A stretch of 20,636 nucleotides of DNA. It comes from DAOUBA01 sp034432855. Its GTDB lineage: Bacteria > Chloroflexota > Anaerolineae > B4-G1. Location: assembly GCA_034432855.1 (NCBI GenBank), contig DAOUBA010000156.1, positions 1 through 20,636 on the forward strand, written 5' to 3'. Made by a program: the position numbers and the translations under genes. The notes under the pieces are model-generated. The model was not told the DNA's origin. It saw only the letters and a list, made by a program, of their open reading frames with translations, and searched no databases. Position 1 is the first letter of the stretch. Each line of letters begins with the position of its first letter. Shown here piece after piece: positions 6,632-13,303 of this stretch.

Positions 6632-6661
6632 ATTTCGCACGTTAACAATCGAATAGAGAGC
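6621..6661 (+). repeat. Left terminal inverted repeat of the insertion sequence
   Basis: It reads inward CCTCAGCCTA... and ends AATCGAATAGAGAGC. It pairs with 8808-8848 without gaps, with seven mismatches. It overlaps the last codons of the out-of-frame oxidoreductase remnant. Confidence 0.8.
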
Positions 6662-6734
6662 CAAACTCGCGGAATCGCCCCTTTTGTGGCAAAGTATGGG
6701 TTATCCAACTCAAACTTGCCGGAGGCGATTCCAA

Positions 6735-8654
6735 ATGAAGTCTGCCACAAAATCACGGTATACGCAAGTCCTGGTCTGGTTGGTCTGGATCATCGTCCTG
6801 CTCGTCTTCACCCAGCCGCCAGAAAGCAACCTTGACGCGCCAACCTGCGAGCCGCCAGTGTTGGTGGGCATCGTCACTCATCACAGGCAAGACGGCCCAC
6901 TGTTTCCCTGGCAGCGCCGCTTGCGCGTGCGAATCCGACGGCGGTATCGTCTCCTGCGGCGAACTTGCCATCGCGCTGTGTGGGCAGCACGCCTGGCCAA
7001 GCTGGCATTGCGCGGCGCGCTGACGATGGCGACCATAGTTGATCTGTTGACCCAGGCACAACTCCGGCGGTACATGGGTGCTTTGCCCATCCTGTACGGC
7101 TTGATGGAAGTGCTCGACGTGCGCCGGATCATCAACCGCCATTGCCCCACCGCCGCCGACGTGGATCACGGCACGGTGGCGCTCGTGATGATCCTCAACC
7201 GGATGGTCGCGCCGCGTCCACTCTACCACATCGCGGATTGGATCGCACGGACGGTGCTGGTCTACAAGCTGGGCGTTCCAGCGGAGAAGTTCAACGACGA
7301 CCGCCTGGGTCGCACACTGGACGCGATCAGCCAGCACAGCCGTGAGATCTGGCAGGACATCGTCCACCGCGCCTTGGTGCAGGCCGACGTCGACCTGTCG
7401 GTGATCTTCTATGACCTGACGGCGTTCATCGCCCACGGGGAGTACGCCGACAGCGAGATGGTCACGTTTGGCTTTGCCCACAACACGCCGCTGAACAAGC
7501 GCAAGATCAAAGCAGGCCTGGACGCGACCGCCGACGGCGGCATCCCCACGGAGTACGCTGGGTGGGCCGGGCGCACGGCGGACATGGCCACCGTCCAAGA
7601 GAACATGGAACGGCTACGACAACTCCTGGAGCGGCGTGGCTGGCCGGTCGGTGACGTGATCATCGTCGGCGACCGCGCCAATCTGAACGACGAGTTGGCG
7701 TTTGCCTACGACGACCACGGCCTGCACTACCTGGCCGGACTGAAGGCCCAGGGCAAGTCGCACCGCGAGCTGCTGCTGTCGCCTACCGAGGCACAGTTTC
7801 GCCAGAACCCATTGAGCCGGGAACGCGGGCGCAACGGCTACTGGGGCGTTCCTTGCCAGGTCGTCTTCGAGCACGATGAGCGGCAGGTCACTCACAAGGG
7901 GCTGGTCATGCTCAGCGGACCGATGCGCAGCTCACTGCGTCGAGAGCGGGCGACCCAGTTGCGCGCCCTGCGCCAGGAGTTGCGTCAGGTCCAGGCCAAG
8001 ATTGGCCGACCCTGGTATCGCAGCGCTGCGGCTGTCCAGCGACGTGCCAACACAGTGCTCAAGAACTCGCCGGTCGGCAAGTTCATGCGCGTCGAAGCCC
8101 ATGCCGACGAGCAGGGTCAGATTCACCTGCGCTGGTGGATCGACCGCGCAACGCTCTTGCAGGTGATGCACAAAGATGGGCGCTACCTGTTGGCCACCAA
8201 CGATTGGTCGCTCTCGCCTCAGCGTATGTTCGACCTCTATCGCCAGAAAGATGAGGTCGAGAAGCGTTTCCACGTCTCCAAGAGCGATCTGAAAGTCTCA
8301 CCCATCTACCTGCACAAGGACGCACGCATCGAGGGGATGCTGCTCATCAACATGTTGGCCTTGCTCACCTACAGCTTGCTGGAGCGCCAGGTGCGTCAGG
8401 GCGGGTTGCAGGTGACGACGCGGCGCATCATCGAGAAACTCGAAACCCTCGACGTCGTCGAGACCGTGTGCTGGGATGGCAGCCTGTTGCGGCGCGTCAC
8501 CCCTGTGGACGAAGAGCAGGCCATCATCCTGGAAACTCTGGCGCGCGTGCTGGCCGATCTCGGACGCCCGCGCTGGTCGCACCTTCTGCTTCCTTCCGGT
8601 AGCGCCCTGCCTTGGGCCCTGCCGCCTCCCGGAGGATGGCCGGTTGCTGCGTAG
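6735..8654 (+). CDS. IS4/IS1634-like DDE transposase
   Basis: This transposase catalyses cut-and-paste movement of the element. The DDE triad is visible in FYDLTAF (D at about 227), VGDRANLND (D at about 313) and KDEVEKRFHVSK (E at about 509), the last being the YREK-like region of IS4-superfamily enzymes. The long insertion between the second Asp and the Glu is typical of the group. ATG 6735 is chosen for GGAGG nine bases upstream and gives 639 residues. A start at ATG 7026 would give 542, closer to the common family size. The extra N-terminal part contains a hydrophobic run (VLVWLVWIIVLLVF) followed by a very Arg-rich segment, which is odd for a transposase. The frame is intact, so the element may still be active. 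Confidence 0.88.
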   Translation: MKSATKSRYTQVLVWLVWIIVLLVFTQPPESNLDAPTCEPPVLVGIVTHHRQDGPLFPWQRRLRVRIRRRYRLLRRTCHRAVWAARLAKLALRGALTMATIVDLLTQAQLRRYMGALPILYGLMEVLDVRRIINRHCPTAADVDHGTVALVMILNRMVAPRPLYHIADWIARTVLVYKLGVPAEKFNDDRLGRTLDAISQHSREIWQDIVHRALVQADVDLSVIFYDLTAFIAHGEYADSEMVTFGFAHNTPLNKRKIKAGLDATADGGIPTEYAGWAGRTADMATVQENMERLRQLLERRGWPVGDVIIVGDRANLNDELAFAYDDHGLHYLAGLKAQGKSHRELLLSPTEAQFRQNPLSRERGRNGYWGVPCQVVFEHDERQVTHKGLVMLSGPMRSSLRRERATQLRALRQELRQVQAKIGRPWYRSAAAVQRRANTVLKNSPVGKFMRVEAHADEQGQIHLRWWIDRATLLQVMHKDGRYLLATNDWSLSPQRMFDLYRQKDEVEKRFHVSKSDLKVSPIYLHKDARIEGMLLINMLALLTYSLLERQVRQGGLQVTTRRIIEKLETLDVVETVCWDGSLLRRVTPVDEEQAIILETLARVLADLGRPRWSHLLLPSGSALPWALPPPGGWPVAA

Positions 8655-8807
8655 GCCCGCGCTGGCGGGAGGAGAGCAGTGTGCCTGGAAAGCGAGAACG
8701 AGGGCCATCGTCTCCCAAAAGACTACGAAGAGGAGCTTGTGATGGCCTCAGCGATCACCATGCGTGTCTCCTTGGCCCTTGGCTAGCTCATCAGATGGAC
8801 AAGCTTC

Positions 8808-8848
8808 GCTCTCTATTCGATTGGAAAGGTGCGGAAAATAGGCTCAGG
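8808..8848 (-). repeat. Right terminal inverted repeat of the insertion sequence
   Basis: This is the inverted partner of 6621-6661 and ends ...TAGGCTCAGG. It finishes only 16 bases before the ATG of the next gene, whose ribosome-binding site AGGAGGG lies between. Confidence 0.8.
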
Positions 8849-8864
8849 GAAAAAAGGAGGGCGT

Positions 8865-9101
8865 ATGCCGATCTATGAGTATCGCTGCCGGGATTGCGGC
8901 GCGACGTTCGAGGTGCTGGTGCGCACGGGAACAGAAGTCAGGTGTCCGCAATGCGGCAGCGCGTCGCGGGACAAGTTGATCTCCGCGCCGTTCGTATCGA
9001 GCGGGCAGACGGCGCGGCAGGCGGGACATACTTGCTGCGGGCGAGAAGAACGCTGCGCTACACCGCCCTGTTCAGAGGGCGGCGCGTGTCGGCACGGATA
9101 G
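8865..9101 (+). CDS. FmdB-family zinc ribbon protein (copy 2) with Cys-rich tail
   Basis: This 78-residue protein starts MPIYEYRCRDCG and has CxxC pairs at C8/C11 and C27/C30, one zinc ribbon. The tail holds five more cysteines (C57, C58, C64, C69, C75), including the HTCCG and PPCSEGGACRHG pieces that recur in short FmdB-like proteins near redox genes. The start is ATG 8865, because AGGAGGG lies just before it; a longer frame from 8829 would begin inside the insertion sequence. Any original promoter or upstream gene was probably displaced by the insertion, so transcription may now come from the element. It resembles the FmdB gene at 635-883 only in the zinc ribbon. Confidence 0.88.
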   Translation: MPIYEYRCRDCGATFEVLVRTGTEVRCPQCGSASRDKLISAPFVSSGQTARQAGHTCCGREERCATPPCSEGGACRHG

Positions 9102-9123
9102 ACAATGAGAGGAAGTGAGTGAG

Positions 9124-9330
9124 ATGGGTCGAGGTCGTGGAGGTGGCGGCGGCGCTGGCCGTGGCGCTGGTCGCGGGCCGGGCCGTATGGGCGGCCCCCA
9201 GGCCGCCGGGCCGGGCGGCTATTGCGTGTGCCCCAATCCCAACTGCGGGCACCGCGAGCCGCACCAGGCAGGCGTGCCCTGCTACCAGAAAAAATGCCCG
9301 AAGTGCGGCACACAAATGATCCGGGAGTAG
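9124..9330 (+). CDS. Gly/Arg-rich zinc-ribbon small protein
   Basis: This 68-residue protein has an N-terminal Gly/Arg tract (residues 1-31, RGRG and GRG repeats) followed by a cysteine-rich module: C34, C36, C41, C53, C58 and C61, ending CPKCGTQMIRE. The CxC...C...C....CxxC pattern suggests binding of zinc or an Fe-S cluster. ATG 9124 is preferred over GTG 9115 because GAGAGG at 9107-9112 is 11 bases from the ATG but only two from the GTG. Similar Gly/Arg-plus-CxxC proteins occur next to DUF5320 and NifX-like genes in anaerobes; I do not know a function. It sits 22 bases after FmdB copy 2 and four bases before the MBL-fold gene. Confidence 0.8.
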   Translation: MGRGRGGGGGAGRGAGRGPGRMGGPQAAGPGGYCVCPNPNCGHREPHQAGVPCYQKKCPKCGTQMIRE

Positions 9331-9334
9331 CAAC

Positions 9335-10213
9335 TTGGGTGTCCAGATTACCTGTGTGGTGGACAACACCGTCCAGCCCGGCTCGCGCCTGTGGGGCGAG
9401 CACGGGCTGGCATTTTTGATCGAGACGGAGGCAGGCCGGGTACTGTTCGACACCGGCCAGAGCGGCACGGTGCTGCTGCACAACCTGGCCGCGTTGGAGA
9501 TCGATCCGGCGACCATAGACGCGCTGGCGATCAGCCACGCCCACCGTGACCATACCGGCGGTCTGCCGGCGCTGCTGGAGCGCACCCGTCCCGGCCTTCC
9601 GCTCTATGCGCACCCCGATCTTTTCCGCGAGCGGTTCGCGCGACGCGGAGAGCGCATCGAGTCCATCGGCCTGACGCTGGTGCGGGAGACATTGGAGGCG
9701 CGAGCCGCGCTGCACCTGGGCGCCCAACCGCAGCAGGTCCTGCCCGGCATCTGGACGAGCGGCGGGATCGCGCCCCGTCCTGAGCCGGTAGGAGGCAGCC
9801 CGCACCTCCTGGTGCGGGAAGGAGCAGGATGGGCCCCCGACCCCTACCAGGATGATATGGCGCTGGTCGTCGAGGTGGGCTCGGGTTTGCTCCTGTTGTG
9901 CGGCTGCTGCCACGCCGGGCTGCTCAACACGCTGGCTCACGTGCGGCGCACGTTCGAGCGCCCGGTTGTAGCCATCGCCGGCGGCACGCACCTCGTCACT
10001 GCCAACGCGGATCATCTGCGGCAGGTGAGCGAAGTGCTGTTGGAGATGAAGTCTGTGCAGCGGGTCTACCTGAACCACTGCTCGGGCGAAGCCGCGTTTC
10101 AGGCTCTGCTGCTCACTGTGGGGTCGGGCATAGTGCGTTCCTGCCCGGCAGGGACCCGGTTGGACTTGCCGGAGGGTCACTCACCGGTTTCATCGGACTC
10201 GCAAAACGAATGA
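9335..10213 (+). CDS. MBL-fold metallo-hydrolase
   Basis: This 292-residue cytosolic protein has the metallo-beta-lactamase fold. The metal motif HAHRDH lies at residues 68-73, with later metal-ligand candidates in CGCCHAGLLN and the GGTHL segment. The overall pattern (VVDNTVQPGSRLWGEHGLAFLIE, VLFDTGQSG) matches the group annotated as beta-ribofuranosylaminobenzene 5'-phosphate synthase-like or 7,8-dihydropterin-type MBL proteins, often found beside NifX-like genes. The reaction is not known for most members. The start is TTG 9335, with CCGGGAG just upstream and overlapping the preceding stop. Its last 101 bases overlap the end of the convergent OsmC-like gene. Confidence 0.9.
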   Translation: MGVQITCVVDNTVQPGSRLWGEHGLAFLIETEAGRVLFDTGQSGTVLLHNLAALEIDPATIDALAISHAHRDHTGGLPALLERTRPGLPLYAHPDLFRERFARRGERIESIGLTLVRETLEARAALHLGAQPQQVLPGIWTSGGIAPRPEPVGGSPHLLVREGAGWAPDPYQDDMALVVEVGSGLLLLCGCCHAGLLNTLAHVRRTFERPVVAIAGGTHLVTANADHLRQVSEVLLEMKSVQRVYLNHCSGEAAFQALLLTVGSGIVRSCPAGTRLDLPEGHSPVSSDSQNE

Positions 10214-10586
10214 GCACTTCCGGTGGATGAATGAGCGTGTTGACCAGCGTCACATGCCGGGCGATGCCGATCAGCCGATGTTTGATTTCTTCAGAGGGCT
10301 GCGGCTCCATCCGTAGCGTCACCTCCATACGGCCGATACGGCGCGGTTGCGCCTCCTTTTCATACTCGACCTGGACGCTGAGACGTTCGAATTGTAGCGC
10401 GTGCATCCGGCAGGAATTGACCACGAATTCTCCGATGCAGGCGCCTACCGCAACGGCAAAGAGTTGTGGCGCACTCGGCGCCGTGTCCGCTTCGCCGTAT
10501 TCCGCCGAGGAATCCACAATTACTGTATGCTCACCGACCGTCGCCTGAAAGCACCGTCCTGTCACGTGTTCTACAACGATCCGCAT
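10113..10586 (-). CDS. OsmC/YhfA-like family protein
   Basis: This 157-residue protein has the OsmC fold: QLFAVAVGACIGEF (C50), then LSVQVEYEKEAQPRRIGRMEVTLRM and IARHVTLVNTL. Canonical OsmC/Ohr peroxidases have a second cysteine at the position of V112 (HC..T). Here it is replaced, so the usual Cys-Cys peroxide chemistry is not possible, although C59 is nearby. The start is ATG 10586, two bases after the TAA of the YibE/F gene. The C-terminal tail from about residue 128 is Pro/Ser-rich, lacks family similarity, and is encoded antisense to the end of the MBL gene. It is the last gene of the leftward group Er/VIT - YibE/F - OsmC. Confidence 0.85.
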   Translation of the reverse strand: MRIVVEHVTGRCFQATVGEHTVIVDSSAEYGEADTAPSAPQLFAVAVGACIGEFVVNSCRMHALQFERLSVQVEYEKEAQPRRIGRMEVTLRMEPQPSEEIKHRLIGIARHVTLVNTLIHPPEVLIRFASPMKPVSDPPASPTGSLPGRNALCPTPQ

Positions 10587-10587
10587 T

Positions 10588-11799
10588 TTACCCCTCATCC
10601 GGCCTGTGGAATCCTTCAGCTGGCCTGGGAGCAACCCTCTGCGCTTCCTCATGCCGCACGGCCCAACGGGCCGACAGACTGGCGATCAGCCCGGTGATCG
10701 GCACGGCCAGGATCAGCCCGATGCTCCCCACCAGCGTGCGCACGATCTCTTCGGCGATTGGCTCACGGTTGACCCGTCGCCAGAGCGGCTCCGGGTAGAG
10801 CATAAAGGCCAGCATCAGCGGCATCGAGGCGCCCACATAGGCCAGTAGCAGCGTGTTGACCATTGCCGCGATATGGTCGCGCCCGATGTTGAGACTGCTG
10901 CGGAACAGCCGGTACCAACTCAACTCGCGGTTGACGTTGGCCAGTTCGAAGACCGCCGAAGCCTGCCCCACGCAGATATCGTCCAGCACGCCCAGCGAGC
11001 CGATGATGATCCCGCCCAGCACCAGCCCCTGCAGGTTGACCGTCTGCCCCAGTTCGAACACAATAAAGCCCGCCTCCTCGCTCATCCCGGTCAGCCGCGC
11101 GGCTCTCACGAACGTCCAGGCCAGCATACCCGTAAACGCCAGGCTGAGCATCATCCCCGCTACAGCCGCGTGCGCCTTGAAATTCCAGCCGTACACCACG
11201 TAGGTGGAGACGATGAGCAGGATGGCTGCCCCTGCCAGACTCACGGTCACCGGATTTCGCCCGGCCATAATCTGGGGCAGGATGAAGGCAAAGATCACGA
11301 CCAGGCTGAACAGCGTTCCCAGGAGTGAACGGAGCCCCCGCCCGTGTCCCACCAGTGCTACCAGCGCGACAAACACGAGCGCAATCCAGAGCAAGGGTGT
11401 CGTGCGGATCAAGTCCGAGATGTAAAAGCGCTCGCCGGTCGGGCCGACTATCCGCTCCAGGTATACCCGGTCGCCGACGCGAAATAGCCGCTCCTGGCTG
11501 ATGATGTTGACCGTCCCCTCGTCAACGACAACCTCCAGCCCGGCCAGGGAACCGCCCTCGATGCGCACGAGCACCCGCTGGTAGGGCTGGAAGCCACCCC
11601 CGCCCAGGTCAACTGTGCCCTCTTCCAAAATCTCGATCACGCGTGCGGGCATCGTCTCCGTGGTGACCTGCGCCGGGGATTGAGGCGCTTCTTCGGTGGG
11701 CTGCCGCCGCGCGAGCCACGGCCCTGCGAGGATGAGCGCCATCGCCAGGACGACCATCACGCCCAAGGGGATCAGGATGAAGCGTTCCTGTTTCGACAT
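10588..11799 (-). CDS. YibE/F-like membrane protein
   Basis: This 403-residue integral membrane protein has an N-terminal membrane anchor (about 8-29), an extracytoplasmic beta-rich domain (about 45-130, including VLVRIEGGSLAGLEVVVDEG), and then several transmembrane helices. The core carries the YibE/F hallmarks LGGIIIGSLGVLDDICVGQASAVFEL and SSLNIGRDHIAAMVNTLLLAYVGASMPLML. The family is widespread in Gram-positive bacteria and its function is unknown; conserved Asp and His residues in membrane segments suggest transport. GGAG precedes the ATG. It lies 21 bases after the Er/VIT gene and just before the OsmC-like gene, so it is probably in the same operon and may be linked to metal or redox stress. 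Confidence 0.9.
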   Translation of the reverse strand: MSKQERFILIPLGVMVVLAMALILAGPWLARRQPTEEAPQSPAQVTTETMPARVIEILEEGTVDLGGGGFQPYQRVLVRIEGGSLAGLEVVVDEGTVNIISQERLFRVGDRVYLERIVGPTGERFYISDLIRTTPLLWIALVFVALVALVGHGRGLRSLLGTLFSLVVIFAFILPQIMAGRNPVTVSLAGAAILLIVSTYVVYGWNFKAHAAVAGMMLSLAFTGMLAWTFVRAARLTGMSEEAGFIVFELGQTVNLQGLVLGGIIIGSLGVLDDICVGQASAVFELANVNRELSWYRLFRSSLNIGRDHIAAMVNTLLLAYVGASMPLMLAFMLYPEPLWRRVNREPIAEEIVRTLVGSIGLILAVPITGLIASLSARWAVRHEEAQRVAPRPAEGFHRPDEG

Positions 11800-11820
11800 T
11801 GGCTTGCTCCAGAAGTGCCG

Positions 11821-12708
11821 CTATACCTCGATTCCGAACACGGCGCGCAGGAGAAAGCCGACGCCGAAACTCAACACCGCCACGCCCAGGCTCAGCCCCG
11901 CCATTTCGAAGAAGCGCCGCCTGAACGGCAGACTTTTGGCCACCGAGACGTAATAGTTGAAAAAGCCGATGACCAGGATGGCGGCGGCCAGGGTGCACGC
12001 CAGGCAGACGTAATAATTCATCAGCACCAGGTACGGGAGGATGAGAACCAACACGGTGACGACGTAGGCAACGCCCGTGTAGAGCGCAGCCCTGAACGGG
12101 TTCTTAGTCGTCTCCTCCGACTTGGTGGAGAGATACTCCGAGGCTGCCATAGAGAAGGCGGCAGCGATGCCGGTGATCGCGCCGGTCATGGCGATCAGGC
12201 GGGTGTTTTGCAGCGCCAGGGTCAGGCCGGCCAGCGCGCCGGTCAACTCCACCAGCGCGTCGTTCAGCCCCAGCACAATCGAGCCGGTATAGCGCAGCCG
12301 CTCCTCGTCCAGCAGCGCGATCAGCGCCTCCTCGTGCTCGTTCTCTTCGCGGGCGATCTCCTCGGCCTCCGGGAGCGCCGCGCCGAACGAGGCATAGTTA
12401 TCCTGCGCCCCCTCCTCACCCCGCTCCATCAGTTTGATGCCGAACGTGAATCCGAACACGCGGCTGATCAGGCCATACCACCAGACCTTTGGCCAGTCCG
12501 GCTTCACGTCCTGGCCAGTGTGCTCGCGCCAGCGGTGGTAGTGGCGTAGTTCGTCGGCGGCAATGCGCTCCAGGAGCGATCGGTTCTCGGACAACCGGAG
12601 CGTCCGCGCCAGCCGGGTGTAGATGTGGTGTTCGGTGATCTCGGCCTTTTGATAGGCCAGCAGGCGGCGGTCCTCTTCGGTAAACATCGGTGATACCGGT
12701 TCTTTCAC
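11821..12708 (-). CDS. Er/VIT-type protein: ferritin-like domain fused to VIT1/CCC1 iron transporter
   Basis: This 295-residue protein joins an erythrin/rubrerythrin-like di-iron domain (about 10-135) to a VIT1/CCC1 membrane domain (about 140-295). Di-iron ligands are visible at E23, E53 with H56 (ADELRHY) and E122 with H125 (EENEHEE). The membrane part begins GSIVLGLNDALVELTGALAGLT, the VIT signature, and contains about five hydrophobic helices. Related MbfA proteins export ferrous iron and protect against peroxide. GTG 12708 is chosen because AAGGAG lies seven bases upstream; an ATG seven codons later is possible. It is divergent from the Fur-family gene and shares its control region, which supports metal-dependent regulation. 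Confidence 0.9.
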   Translation of the reverse strand: MKEPVSPMFTEEDRRLLAYQKAEITEHHIYTRLARTLRLSENRSLLERIAADELRHYHRWREHTGQDVKPDWPKVWWYGLISRVFGFTFGIKLMERGEEGAQDNYASFGAALPEAEEIAREENEHEEALIALLDEERLRYTGSIVLGLNDALVELTGALAGLTLALQNTRLIAMTGAITGIAAAFSMAASEYLSTKSEETTKNPFRAALYTGVAYVVTVLVLILPYLVLMNYYVCLACTLAAAILVIGFFNYYVSVAKSLPFRRRFFEMAGLSLGVAVLSFGVGFLLRAVFGIEV

Positions 12709-12754
12709 TTTGCTACTCCTTGCAATGATTCTCTCGGCACTCTGCCGTGCCCCC

Positions 12755-12783
12755 ATTTTAGCACAGGATAGAGGAACAGTCGA
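12755..12783 (-). promoter_or_regulatory. Possible promoter for the Er/VIT operon
   Basis: Reading leftward, TCGACT (12783-12778, four of six matches to the -35 consensus) is followed after 17 bases by TAAAAT (12760-12755). The start codon is about 40 bases further on. A short CGGCA-CTC-TGCCG hairpin lies in the resulting leader. Confidence 0.4.
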
Positions 12784-12791
12784 ATCATGGG

Positions 12792-12841
12792 TTGACACCC
12801 TCATCTTTTCGCGTATAATTGCACTTGCAATTACTTGCAAT
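12792..12841 (+). promoter_or_regulatory. Fur-gene promoter with overlapping palindromic operator
   Basis: TTGACA (12792-12797), a 16-base spacer and TATAAT (12814-12819) form a consensus promoter. Overlapping the -10 box is the exact inverted repeat AATTGCA-CT-TGCAATT (12817-12832). A second half site, TTACTTGCAATAA, follows, so ACTTGCAAT occurs twice in tandem at a 10-base step. Placement over the -10 box and transcription start fits a repressor site, most simply autoregulation by the Fur-family protein. Confidence 0.8.
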
Positions 12842-12853
12842 AAGGTCGCTGTA

Positions 12854-13303
12854 ATGTCCTGTCCTACCCTGATTGCCGAACTGCGCTCTCGCGGCTTTCG
12901 CCTCACGCCGCAGCGTGAGATGATCGTGCGGGCCGTTGCTCACGCCGGGCGGCACGTGACCGCCGAGGAGGTTTTCGAGCAAGTGCGTGCTCATACCCAG
13001 GCCATCAACCTGGCCACCGTCTACCGCACGCTCGATCTACTGGTCGAGTTGGGCATGGCAAGCCGCGCCGACCTGGGCGACGGCAGGGTTACATATGCGC
13101 CGCTCGACCACGGCCCGCACTGCCACCTGGTCTGCCGGGTTTGCGGGAAGGAGATCGAGGCCGGGTGCGACCTGCTCGCGCCGCTGGAGGAGCAGTTCCG
13201 CGCACGGTACGGCTTTGCCGCCGACTTGCGTCACCTGGCGCTTTCCGGCCTGTGTGCCGATTGCCAATCCCAATTTCAGGAGGATGACGATGGTTCTCAA
13301 TAG
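12854..13303 (+). CDS. Fur-family metalloregulator
   Basis: This 149-residue regulator has a winged-helix domain (LTPQREMIVRAVAHAGRHVTAEEVFEQVR, then NLATVYRTLDLLVELG, the DNA-recognition helix) and a dimerisation domain. Structural zinc pairs are C94/C97 (CRVC) and C134/C137 (CADC); the HGPHCHLVC region (86-94) provides sensor-site ligands. Which metal it senses (Fe, Zn, Ni or peroxide) is not decided by sequence. The neighbours argue for nickel/cobalt or iron: an ECF Ni/Co importer follows directly and an Er/VIT iron exporter is divergent. ATG 12854 is chosen because it follows the consensus promoter and operator; the longer frame upstream runs through them. Its last bases contain the ribosome site and start of cbiM. 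Confidence 0.92.
   Translation: MSCPTLIAELRSRGFRLTPQREMIVRAVAHAGRHVTAEEVFEQVRAHTQAINLATVYRTLDLLVELGMASRADLGDGRVTYAPLDHGPHCHLVCRVCGKEIEAGCDLLAPLEEQFRARYGFAADLRHLALSGLCADCQSQFQEDDDGSQ

Larger units (their letters stand above)
6621..8848 (+). mobile_element. IS4/IS1634-like insertion sequence
   Basis: A single transposase gene is bounded by 41-base terminal inverted repeats at 6621-6661 and 8808-8848 that match at 34 of 41 positions; the inner AATCGAATAGAGAGC is identical. The total length is about 2.2 kb. The exact outer end could be AGCCTA (6625 and 8844) instead. No target-site duplication is visible at either choice of ends, and the gene on the left is cut off without its remainder on the right. 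This points to a deletion next to the element, or recombination between copies, after insertion. Confidence 0.85.

Noticed and set aside
8873..10180. Long leftward open frame of 435 codons
   Set aside because: It is antisense to the FmdB, zinc-ribbon and MBL genes, which have clear motifs and ribosome sites; the frame shows no family pattern.
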